64,000 nt of DNA from Collimonas pratensis. Lineage in GTDB: Bacteria > Pseudomonadota > Gammaproteobacteria > Burkholderiales > Burkholderiaceae_D. The stretch lies in contig NZ_CP013234.1 in NCBI RefSeq assembly GCF_001584185.1, positions 5,642,001-5,706,000 of the forward strand. The letters run 5' to 3'. Below are positions 20,518 through 28,126 of this stretch, one piece after another. Position numbers and translations under genes: made by a program. How positions within the stretch are numbered: position 1 is the first letter of the stretch; each line of letters begins with the position of its first letter. The notes beneath the pieces were generated by a model. That model had not been told where the DNA came from and searched no databases. It saw only the letters and a list, made by a program, of their open reading frames with translations.

Positions 20518-21284
20518 TGTGCTCCCACCAGTGCTTCGGTGCTGGTGCCCATATAGGCTTCCATCACCAAGGGATTCTTCGAGACTTCTTCGTAGCGGCC
20601 CTCAGCCAGCATGGCGCCGCGCTGCAGCACGCTGATCTTGTCGCAGATGCCGGACACCACATTCATGTTGTGCTCCACCATCAGGATAGTGCGGCCGACA
20701 GACACCTTCTTGATCAACGCGGTGACGCGGTCGACGTCTTCATGGCCCATGCCTTGGGTCGGTTCATCCAGCAGCATCAGCTCCGGCTCCATGCCGAGCG
20801 TGGTGGCTATCTCCAACGCGCGCTTGCGACCGTAAGGCAGATCGACCGTCAGCGTATTGGCGAACTCGGTCAGGTCAACTTCCGCCAGCAATTCCATGGC
20901 GCGCTGGTTCAGCTGCGCCAGCGACTTGCCGCTTTTCCAGAAATGGTAGGAAGTGCCGAGCGTGCGCTGCAAGCCGATACGGACGTTCTCCATCACGCTC
21001 AGGTGCGGAAACACCGCGGATATCTGGAAGGAACGGATAATGCCCTGACGCGCGATCTGGGCCGGCGCATCAGGCGTAATGTCGCGGCCGTTGAAGAGAA
21101 TCTGGCCAGCGGTAGGAATCAAGAACTTGGTCAGCAGATTGAAACAAGTCGTCTTGCCGGCGCCGTTAGGACCGATCAAGGCGTGGATATGGCCACGCTC
21201 CACCTGCAGGTTGACAGCATTGACGGCCGTAAACCCCCTGAACTCCTTCGTCAGGTTTTTTGTCTCCAAGATGATGTCGGTCAT
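20514..21284 (-). CDS. livG: Branched-chain amino-acid ABC transporter ATPase LivG
   Basis: A 256-aa ABC ATPase. It has Walker A GPNGAGKTT near residue 38, a divergent family signature region (LPYGRKRALEIATTL), Walker B LMLLDEPTQGM and the LivG-type C-terminal tail ending AYMGTS. Of three possible in-frame starts, the ATG at 21282-21284 has a GGGAGA site at proper spacing. It is the first gene of the liv operon and pairs with LivF, whose Walker lysine is replaced; here the lysine is present. Confidence 0.93.
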   Translation of the reverse strand: MTDIILETKNLTKEFRGFTAVNAVNLQVERGHIHALIGPNGAGKTTCFNLLTKFLIPTAGQILFNGRDITPDAPAQIARQGIIRSFQISAVFPHLSVMENVRIGLQRTLGTSYHFWKSGKSLAQLNQRAMELLAEVDLTEFANTLTVDLPYGRKRALEIATTLGMEPELMLLDEPTQGMGHEDVDRVTALIKKVSVGRTILMVEHNMNVVSGICDKISVLQRGAMLAEGRYEEVSKNPLVMEAYMGTSTEALVGAH

Positions 21285-21485
21285 CTGGTCTCCCATTGAT
21301 GTTGCTTTATTCGGAACATCCCGCGCTGATAGATGATATGGCATCCACCTTATCAGCCTTATATTTTTTTACGGATACTACCGGTGCCACTCTGACGGGG
21401 CAATACGTAGAAATACTATACAAAAACTGAGGGGAAAATCAGCTATGTCTTACAAAATAATTTAAAACACACAACAACCCGCCAA

Positions 21486-23111
21486 TTAAAGACGGCTTCC
21501 CATGATGAACTTCGCCGCCATCTCTGCAATCATCAAGGTCGGCGAATTGGTGTTGCCGGAAGTAATGGTCGGCATCACGGAGGCATCGACCACGCGCAAG
21601 CCCCCTACCCCCTTGACCCGCAGCTTGCTGTCGACCACCGCCAACGGATCGTCGTCCCGCCCCATCTTGCAAGTTCCGACCGGATGAAAGATGGTGGTGC
21701 CGACTTCACCCGCGGCCTTGATCAGGTCATCCTCGCTCCGGTACTGCAAGCCAGGCTTGAATTCTTCCGGCGCAAAGCGCCGCAAAGCCGGCGCTGCGGC
21801 GATTTTGCGGGTCAGCAATACCGAAGCCGCGGCAACCTTGCGATCTTCCTCGGTAGCCAGATAATTCAGCGTGATTTTTGGCGCACTGTCCGCATTGCCG
21901 GAGGCGATCCGCACATGGCCGCGCGAGCTCGGCCGCAAGTTGCAGACGCTGGCAGTGAAAGCCGGAAAATCGTGCAAGGGATCGCCGAATTTTTCCAGCG
22001 ACAGCGGCTGCACGTGATACTCCAGATTGGCGCTGGATTGAGTAGCGTCGGACTTGGCGAAAGCACCCAGCTGCGAAGGCGCCATCGACATCGGACCGCT
22101 CTGCGTCAACAGATACTGCATGCCGATCCTGGCCTTGCCCAGCCAGCTGCTGCTCATCGTATTCAGCGTCTGCACGCCGTTGACCTTGAATGCCATGCGG
22201 ATCTGCAAATGGTCTTGCAGATTTTCGCCGACGCCGGGCGCATCCAGCATCACAGGAATCTGATATTGCTGTAACAAGGGCGCCGGTCCGATGCCTGACA
22301 TCTGCAAGATCTGCGGCGAGCCGACAGCACCCGCACTCAGTAAGGTTTCACGGCCGGCTTCGGCAGTCCAATGCTTGCCGCCGCCGGTAAATTCCACGCC
22401 TTTGCAGACCAGTCCCTGCTCGCCGCGCTCAAGCAGCAAGCGCTGCACCTGGCAGCCGGTCATGATTTCCAGGTTGCCGCGGCGGGTCGCCGCACGCAAA
22501 AAGGCCTTGGATGCATTCCAGCGGATGCCGCGCTTCTGGTTGACGTCGAAATAGCCGCAGCCTTCGTTATCGCCACGGTTGAAATCATCGGTTTTAGGAA
22601 TGCCTGTTTCGGCCGCGGCGTCGCGAAATGCGTCCAGTATCTTCCATGACAGGCGCTGCTTTTCCACCCGCCATTCGCCGCCGGCGCCGTGGAATTCGCT
22701 GGCGCCGTTGTAGTGATCTTCGCTCTTCTTGAACAACGGCAGCACATGCTCCCAGCGCCACGATTCATCGCCGCTCAGCTGCGCCCATTGTTCGTAATCG
22801 CGGGCCTGTCCACGCATGTAGATCATGCCGTTGATCGACGAACTGCCGCCCAACACTTTACCGCGCGGATACAGCAGGCTACGGCCATTCAGGCCGGCAT
22901 CAGGCTCGGTACGATATAGCCAGTCGGTACGCGGGTTATTGATGCAATACAGATAGCCAACCGGAATATGGATCCAGATGTAATCGTCTTTTGCGCCCGC
23001 TTCAATCAGCAACACCTTGACCGAACTATCTTGTGTCAAACGATTCGCCAGCACGCAACCGGCGGTTCCTGCACCGATGATGATGTAGTCGTATTTGCCT
23101 GCTGATTCCAT
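21486..23111 (-). CDS. GMC family FAD-dependent alcohol dehydrogenase (choline-dehydrogenase-like)
   Basis: A 541-aa flavoprotein of the glucose-methanol-choline family. The N-terminal FAD fold [18 protein letters not shown], the GMC signature 1 region [20 protein letters not shown] (in parts), signature 2 [16 protein letters not shown] and the C-terminal catalytic HPVGTCKMG are all present. No signal peptide is seen, so it is cytoplasmic or membrane-associated. It is followed upstream by mmsA on the same strand (148-bp gap). By analogy with the hpdH-mmsA pair of Pseudomonas denitrificans it could oxidise 3-hydroxypropionate; this is inference from gene context. Choline or other alcohols are alternatives. 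Confidence 0.88.
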   Translation of the reverse strand: MESAGKYDYIIIGAGTAGCVLANRLTQDSSVKVLLIEAGAKDDYIWIHIPVGYLYCINNPRTDWLYRTEPDAGLNGRSLLYPRGKVLGGSSSINGMIYMRGQARDYEQWAQLSGDESWRWEHVLPLFKKSEDHYNGASEFHGAGGEWRVEKQRLSWKILDAFRDAAAETGIPKTDDFNRGDNEGCGYFDVNQKRGIRWNASKAFLRAATRRGNLEIMTGCQVQRLLLERGEQGLVCKGVEFTGGGKHWTAEAGRETLLSAGAVGSPQILQMSGIGPAPLLQQYQIPVMLDAPGVGENLQDHLQIRMAFKVNGVQTLNTMSSSWLGKARIGMQYLLTQSGPMSMAPSQLGAFAKSDATQSSANLEYHVQPLSLEKFGDPLHDFPAFTASVCNLRPSSRGHVRIASGNADSAPKITLNYLATEEDRKVAAASVLLTRKIAAAPALRRFAPEEFKPGLQYRSEDDLIKAAGEVGTTIFHPVGTCKMGRDDDPLAVVDSKLRVKGVGGLRVVDASVMPTITSGNTNSPTLMIAEMAAKFIMGSRL

Positions 23112-23259
23112 GCGTCACTTTCTATTTTCAGATTTCTGAAAAAATTGCTTTGATAATGCCATCATGGCTGCAAGCGGCGTGAAAACTTCACCGGTTGCAG
23201 CCATAAAATAAACAATAATATTATTTATATCAATAATCTTATTTTATTATTTACACCAT

Positions 23260-24786
23260 TTATTTCGCCACCGGCATGGTGAATTCCGCTCCTTTGGAAA
23301 TCGTCTGCGGCCAGCGCTGCATGATCGATTTGTAGCGCGTATAAAAGCGCAAGCCTTCTTCGCCATAAGCATGTGAATCGCCAAACAAGGAGCGCTTCCA
23401 GCCGCCAAAAGAATGCCATGCCATCGGCACCGGAATCGGCACGTTGACTCCCACCATGCCTACCTCGACGCGGCGTGAAAATTCTCGCGCGGTGTTGCCG
23501 TCGGAAGTAAACAAGGACACGCCGTTGCCGAATTCATGGGCGTTAATCAAGTTCACGGCGGCAGCAAAATCAGGCACCCGTACGATGCACAAAACCGGTC
23601 CGAAAATTTCTTCCTGATAGATCTTCATCTCGGTCGTCACCTGGTCGAACAAGGATCCGCCGAGGAAGAATCCGTTTTCCAGTCCAGCCACTTTCAAGCC
23701 GCGGCCATCCACCAGCAATTTGGCGCCGGCAGCGACGCCACCCGCTATATATCCTTCAATTTTTTCCTTGTGCACAGCCGTCACTACCGGACCCATTTCA
23801 GCATCGGCTTCCATGCCGTTTTTGATCTTCAAAGCCTTTACACGAGGGATCAGTGCTTCGATCAATTTGTCGGCCACATTGCCGACCGCGACCGCTACCG
23901 AGATCGCCATGCAACGCTCGCCGGCAGAACCGTAAGCCGCGCCCATCAAGGCATCCACGGCTTGCTCGAGATCCGCATCCGGCATCACCACCAGATGATT
24001 CTTGGCGCCGCCCAGCGCCTGAACCCGTAATGGATACGCGCCTTTACGCTTGGCGCCTTCCTGATAAATATACTCAGCAATCGGCGTCGAGCCGACAAAC
24101 GACACTGCCTTCACTTCCGGATGCTGCAGCAAGGTGTCAACCGCCAGCTTATCGCCCTGCACTACATTGAAGACGCCATCCGGCAAGCCGGCTTTCTTGA
24201 ACAGCTCAGCCATCATCAACGACGGCGAAGGATCGCGTTCCGAAGGCTTCAGAATAAAAGTATTGCCGGCAGCGATCGCCATCGGCGCCATCCACAGCGG
24301 CACCATCACCGGAAAATTGAAAGGCGTAATGCCGACGGTCACGCCGAGCGGCTGGCGCAGGTTCCAGTTATCGATGCCGCCGCCGATATTGTCGGTAAAT
24401 TGCGTCTTCAGCAGTTGCGGAATACCGCAGGCGAACTCGACAATTTCCAGGCCGCGCGTGACTTCTCCCCTGGCATCGGACAGAACCTTGCCGTGTTCAC
24501 GCGTAATCGCTGCCGCCAGCGCTTCGTGATTTTGCTCCATCAATTCCTTGAACTTGAACATCACCCGTGCACGCTTCAGCGGCGCAGTCTCTGCCCAGGC
24601 CGGCGCCGCCGCTGCTGCCGCAGCAACCGCAGCATTGACTTCTTCGACGCTGCCCAGCACCACTTTGGCGGCAACCGCGCCAGTCGCAGGATTGAACACA
24701 TCTTGCTGGCGGCCGCTGGACGATTCCGTCACCTTGCCGTTGATGTAATGTTGGATCAAAGGGGTGGCGCTTGATGAGGTAGTCAT
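23260..24786 (-). CDS. mmsA: CoA-acylating methylmalonate-semialdehyde dehydrogenase
   Basis: A 508-aa NAD-dependent, CoA-acylating aldehyde dehydrogenase that converts methylmalonate or malonate semialdehyde to propionyl- or acetyl-CoA. The diagnostic segment [20 protein letters not shown] (in parts) and the catalytic cysteine in [11 protein letters not shown] identify MmsA within the ALDH superfamily. The Ala-rich stretch [13 protein letters not shown] near residue 50 is normal. It is the first gene of a pair with the GMC dehydrogenase and is transcribed away from a LysR gene, its likely regulator. The mmsB partner of valine catabolism is absent, so the pathway may be 3-hydroxypropionate or beta-alanine rather than valine degradation. 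Confidence 0.94.
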   Translation of the reverse strand: MTTSSSATPLIQHYINGKVTESSSGRQQDVFNPATGAVAAKVVLGSVEEVNAAVAAAAAAAPAWAETAPLKRARVMFKFKELMEQNHEALAAAITREHGKVLSDARGEVTRGLEIVEFACGIPQLLKTQFTDNIGGGIDNWNLRQPLGVTVGITPFNFPVMVPLWMAPMAIAAGNTFILKPSERDPSPSLMMAELFKKAGLPDGVFNVVQGDKLAVDTLLQHPEVKAVSFVGSTPIAEYIYQEGAKRKGAYPLRVQALGGAKNHLVVMPDADLEQAVDALMGAAYGSAGERCMAISVAVAVGNVADKLIEALIPRVKALKIKNGMEADAEMGPVVTAVHKEKIEGYIAGGVAAGAKLLVDGRGLKVAGLENGFFLGGSLFDQVTTEMKIYQEEIFGPVLCIVRVPDFAAAVNLINAHEFGNGVSLFTSDGNTAREFSRRVEVGMVGVNVPIPVPMAWHSFGGWKRSLFGDSHAYGEEGLRFYTRYKSIMQRWPQTISKGAEFTMPVAK

Positions 24787-24938
24787 AAGGATTCCTTTTA
24801 TTGAGTCTGGGGTTGAATTCGATTTGTATTATTTTTTGCCCAGAATATCGTGTGGCATGCCAACAATCCAATGAGTTATGATCAATAGCATTATAAGAAA
24901 CACTAATAACGAAACCTTTATGATGAAAATTTAAGCAT

Positions 24939-25826
24939 ATGGATCTCATTCAACTTCGCGCCTTTGTCACGGTTGCCCGTGAAGGCAACTTGACGCGCGC
25001 AGCCGAATTGCTGCATGTCACCCAGCCCGCGGTCAGCCTGCAAATCAAATCGCTGCAGGCCAGCTTGAACCTGCAATTATTCAACCGTATTCCCAGCGGC
25101 ATGGCGTTAACCGACGAAGGCGTCAAATTGCTGCCTTTTGCCGAACGCGCCATTGCCATCATGTCAGAGCTCCGCCAGCAAGCCGCAAGTTTGCATCCCA
25201 GCAATTCAAAAACACTGAGCGGAAAACTCGCGATCGGCACCATTCTCGATCCAGAATTCACCCGTCTCGGCGCTTTCCTGCGGCGTCTGGTAGAAAGTTA
25301 TCCACAGCTTTCTACACAATTGCAGCACAGCATGTCGGGCGATGTTTTACAACAAATCAAATCAGGCCATCTCGATGTCGGCTACTACCTCGGTACGCCC
25401 AACAAGAGTTTTCACCGTCTCACATTGACACAATTTACTTACTGCGTGCTTGCGCCGTCGGGCTGGAAAAACCGGGTTTCCGGAAAAGACTGGCCGGCAT
25501 TGGCAAAATTGCCCTGGATCTGGACCCCGCCGGAATCTGCGCACCACCGTTTACTAAGCAAAACGTTTGCACAATATAAAGTTACGCCGAATAAAGTTGC
25601 TCTGGTGGACCAGGAACCATCAATGCTGGATCTGGTGAAATCAGGAGTCGGACTTTCTCTTGTTAGAGAATCAATTGCATTGCGCGAAGCGCACGCACAT
25701 GGCTTGGTTATTTCCGATACGGTCAATTTATCCACTGAACTATCGTTTATCACATTGGAAAAACGTAAAGACGAACCGGTTATAGCAGCAGTATTTGCCA
25801 TATTGGAAACCATTTGGAGAAACTGA
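24939..25826 (+). CDS. LysR family transcriptional regulator, divergent from mmsA
   Basis: A 295-aa regulator. The N-terminal winged helix-turn-helix (MDLIQLRAFVTVAREGNLTR, AAELLHVTQPAVSLQIKSL) is typical, followed by a two-lobe effector domain. The divergent arrangement with a 152-bp shared spacer strongly suggests control of mmsA and the GMC gene. A perfect DnaA box (25298-25306) falls inside the coding region. It is the only plus-strand gene left of the origin candidate, which it abuts directly. Confidence 0.93.
   Translation: MDLIQLRAFVTVAREGNLTRAAELLHVTQPAVSLQIKSLQASLNLQLFNRIPSGMALTDEGVKLLPFAERAIAIMSELRQQAASLHPSNSKTLSGKLAIGTILDPEFTRLGAFLRRLVESYPQLSTQLQHSMSGDVLQQIKSGHLDVGYYLGTPNKSFHRLTLTQFTYCVLAPSGWKNRVSGKDWPALAKLPWIWTPPESAHHRLLSKTFAQYKVTPNKVALVDQEPSMLDLVKSGVGLSLVRESIALREAHAHGLVISDTVNLSTELSFITLEKRKDEPVIAAVFAILETIWRN
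25298..25306 (+). promoter_or_regulatory. Perfect DnaA box inside the LysR gene
   Basis: TTATCCACA, about 650 bp left of the main box cluster. It may be an outlying part of the origin or chance. Confidence 0.35.
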
Positions 25827-25900
25827 CTTTCTAAAAGCTGTTTTTAAAGGGGTAAATTCCCCTTTTTTCGGATTTCACAGCGCTTCGTGTTTACATTTAT

Positions 25901-26113
25901 AGGTTTATATATATGAATAGTAGTAGTAGTTAACGCCCTGCTTTTCTGTGGATAACTATGAATTTGACTATTCATTCAAGTACTTACGGCTTGGATAAAG
26001 GCTGAGTAAACCTTGTATCTGGTAAGAACATTTCTTGGATAAAAAAGGGGTTGTGGATAGCTGCTACGCTTATGCACATTAAATTCCTATAGTTATCCAA
26101 AGACTTATCCACA
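25901..26113 (+). repeat. Origin module 1 (direct repeat with 26293-26504)
   Basis: In order: TTTATATATATG, four TAG triplets (25919-25930), TTAACGCCCTG, CTTTTC, minus-strand DnaA box (25947), weak boxes near 25990 and 26035, box-like TGTGGATAG (26052), TTATGCACA (26070), TTATCCAAA (26093), TTATCCACA (26105). Most of it aligns to module 2 without gaps at an offset of exactly 392 bp. Confidence 0.85.
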
Positions 26114-26292
26114 GTTGTTCATTTTCTTCCTTTCCATATCTACCTTCCATGTAGATTTTTTTTCGGCTTTTTCCCAATTCCAATTCTTGAAAAAAGAGAG
26201 TTTTCGAGAAAAATTGTCTTTTTTGCTTTGTTTTTTGGTTTGTTTTTTAAAAGCAACTTCAAAAGAAAAAAACTTTTTGGTTTTGTATTTAA

Positions 26293-26504
26293 AGATTTAT
26301 ATATAAAAATAGTAATAGTAGTTAACACCCTGCTTTTCTGTGGATAACATGGAATTTGACTATTCATTCAAGTACTTACGAACTGGATAACAGCTTGGTA
26401 ATCGGTGTATCCCGGCAGAATAATTCTTGGATAAAAAATCAGCTGTGGAAAACTGGGTGCGATGTCCACAATCAGAAAACAGGATATCCACAGCCTTATC
26501 CACA
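26293..26504 (+). repeat. Origin module 2 (direct repeat with 25901-26113)
   Basis: In order: GATTTATATATAAAAA, TAG-TAA-TAG-TAG, TTAACACCCTG, CTTTTC, minus-strand DnaA box (26339), weak boxes near 26382 and 26427, TGTGGAAAA (26444), a degenerate ATGTCCACA, ATATCCACA (26484), TTATCCACA (26496). The first and last boxes of both modules are kept perfect while those between have drifted. Confidence 0.85.
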
Positions 26505-26671
26505 AAACGATGAAAACCAATCTGCTTTAGTGTATTTTTAACAACATAAAAGCATTTTTCTGGGAATTTCGTTAGCTGCTTAAATCGTAGGCAATGGCAA
26601 TTCAAGAAAAATTTCTAGACAAGCTGATTTGAAAGCATTAATGTACGCAAAGCGTATATTAGGAGAAGCGA

Positions 26672-27973
26672 ATGCTCGATCAGCAGACTTTCTTGCGCGA
26701 CGCCATGTGTCGTCTGAACCTCACCCGGGAAAATTTTTCGGATCGGATCGGCATCCGAAAACGCGCATTGGATACCTGGCTTTTGCCGGAAACATCCGGT
26801 GAATACAGGGTCATGCCGGATATCGTGACAAAATTTGTCACTGAAATTCTTGGCGGCAGCAGGGTTGCGCAAGGCCTTACGCAGAGCGTATATATTGCAG
26901 ATCCGAACACGCCGCTGCGCTCTCGCATCGGCTATCACGGCAAGCCGCAGCTACTATCGGTGGACCAGTTTTCCCGCGACTCGCTGGAGGAGCTGTTCCG
27001 CATCGCCGACATCATGCAGCCCATTGCAAGGCGTCAGAAGGTCTCGCGCATCCTCGAGGGTGCCGTACTAGCCAATCTGTTCTTTGAAGCCAGCACGCGC
27101 ACGCGTATCAGCTTTGGGGCGGCGTTTTGCCGGCTGGGAGGATCGGTTTGCGACACCACCGGCTTTACCTTCTCTTCCATGACCAAGGGCGAATCGATCT
27201 ACGACACCAGCCGCGTCATCAGTGGTTACGTCGACGCCTTGGTAGTACGGCACCCGGAACAAGGCGCGGTGGACGAATTTGCGCGCGCCACGAACATTCC
27301 TGTGATCAATGGCGGCGACGGGCCTGGCGAGCACCCCAGCCAGGCGATTCTCGATCTGTACACCATCCAGCGCGAGTTCTCGCGGCTAGGCAAGCTGATC
27401 GACGGCGCCCACATCGTCATGGCAGGCGACCTCAAGTACGGCCGCACCGTACATTCGCTCATCAAGTTGCTGGCTTTGTACCGCAACCTGCGCTTTACCC
27501 TGATCGCGCCGCCGACCCTGGAGATGCCGGCGCATATACTGGAGCGCATCGCCCGCGCCGGCCACGTGGTGGAACAGTCGACTTCTCTGGCGCAAGGCTT
27601 GAAGGGGGCGGATATCGTGTACGCCACGCGGATCCAGAAAGAACGCTTCGGCGAAGAGGCCATCGAAGGCTATACCCCGGATTTCCAGATCAACCAGGCC
27701 ATGATCAACGCCAGCTGCAGCCCCGACACCATCGTCATGCACCCGCTGCCGCGCGACGGCCGGCCCGGCGCCAACGATCTCAGCACCGACCTTAATCACG
27801 ACCCACGCCTGGCGATTTTCCGCCAGACCGACAACGGCATTCCGGTAAGAATGGCGATCTTCGCTACCTTGCTGGGCGTGGAGAACCAGGTCCAGCATTC
27901 GATGCGCGACGTCAGCTGGCGCTCGCCGCATCACGTCGGACCGGATGACGCCGCTTTCGATGGCTTGGATTGA
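26672..27973 (+). CDS. pyrB: Aspartate carbamoyltransferase with N-terminal HTH-like extension
   Basis: A 433-aa enzyme for carbamoyl-aspartate formation in pyrimidine synthesis. Residues from about 95 on match E. coli-type PyrB closely: FFEASTRTRISF (carbamoyl-phosphate site), MTKGES (mobile loop lysine), VRHPEQGA, MAGDLKYGRTVHS and HPLPRDGRP. The first about 60 residues are extra and look like an XRE-type helix-turn-helix (LNLTRENFSDRIGIRKRALD). The usual betaproteobacterial pyrB is shorter and sits with pyrR or pyrC; neither is here, so this may be a second paralog. SD AGGAG precedes the ATG. It is the first gene to the right of the origin candidate. Confidence 0.88.
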   Translation: MLDQQTFLRDAMCRLNLTRENFSDRIGIRKRALDTWLLPETSGEYRVMPDIVTKFVTEILGGSRVAQGLTQSVYIADPNTPLRSRIGYHGKPQLLSVDQFSRDSLEELFRIADIMQPIARRQKVSRILEGAVLANLFFEASTRTRISFGAAFCRLGGSVCDTTGFTFSSMTKGESIYDTSRVISGYVDALVVRHPEQGAVDEFARATNIPVINGGDGPGEHPSQAILDLYTIQREFSRLGKLIDGAHIVMAGDLKYGRTVHSLIKLLALYRNLRFTLIAPPTLEMPAHILERIARAGHVVEQSTSLAQGLKGADIVYATRIQKERFGEEAIEGYTPDFQINQAMINASCSPDTIVMHPLPRDGRPGANDLSTDLNHDPRLAIFRQTDNGIPVRMAIFATLLGVENQVQHSMRDVSWRSPHHVGPDDAAFDGLD

Positions 27974-28020
27974 AATTGGGGGATAGCTCTGTAGATCTAC
28001 AGTTCTATACAGATGTAGTT

Positions 28021-28104
28021 GTAGGGTGGGCATAAGTGCCCACGCAGATATAGATGAATAGATGAGGTGGCGAACCGCGTGGGCAAAAGGACTTGCCCAC
28101 GCGG
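28021..28104. repeat. Dispersed palindromic repeat, family A, second copy
   Basis: GTAGGGTGGGCAT-AA-GTGCCCACGC (28021 on) and, after about 30 bp, CCGCGTGGGCA...TGCCCACGCGG (28075-28104). Each half can fold by itself and the halves are related in inverted orientation. It fills the spacer between convergent pyrB and the AsmA gene. Confidence 0.78.
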
Positions 28105-28126
28105 CAGAATTCCCGAAGCGACAGGT

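Larger units (their letters stand above)
25827..26671. other. oriC: Candidate replication origin (oriC): DnaA-box cluster with AT-rich centre
   Basis: An 845-bp gene-free region. Perfect TTATNCACA boxes are at 25947-25955 (-), 26070-26078 (+), 26105-26113 (+), 26339-26347 (-) and 26496-26504 (+). Near-consensus boxes are at 25990, 26052, 26093, 26382, 26444 (TTTTCCACA on minus) and 26484. The stretch 26114-26310 is very AT-rich with long A and T runs. Left of each minus-strand box near the module start lies TAG-repeat DNA, a GC patch and a TATATA stretch, the order seen at E. coli R1 and in DnaA-trio origins. parS, parAB and mnmG lie 11-16 kb away, and gene orientation changes here. No dnaA gene is in the window. 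Function is inferred, not shown. Confidence 0.8.

Noticed and set aside
21286..21344. Longer start of livG (20 extra residues)
   Set aside because: The extension MPYHLSARDVPNK... has no ribosome site and no family match, whereas GGGAGA sits before the ATG at 21284.
26115..26306. A 63-codon frame in the AT-rich centre of the origin candidate
   Set aside because: It is almost only Phe, Lys, Ser and Leu from T and A runs; no ribosome site.
25827..26671. Plasmid or phage iteron origin instead of a chromosomal one
   Set aside because: The repeats consist of DnaA boxes and unwinding-type DNA, no replication initiator gene (rep) lies beside them, and the surroundings are core chromosomal genes.
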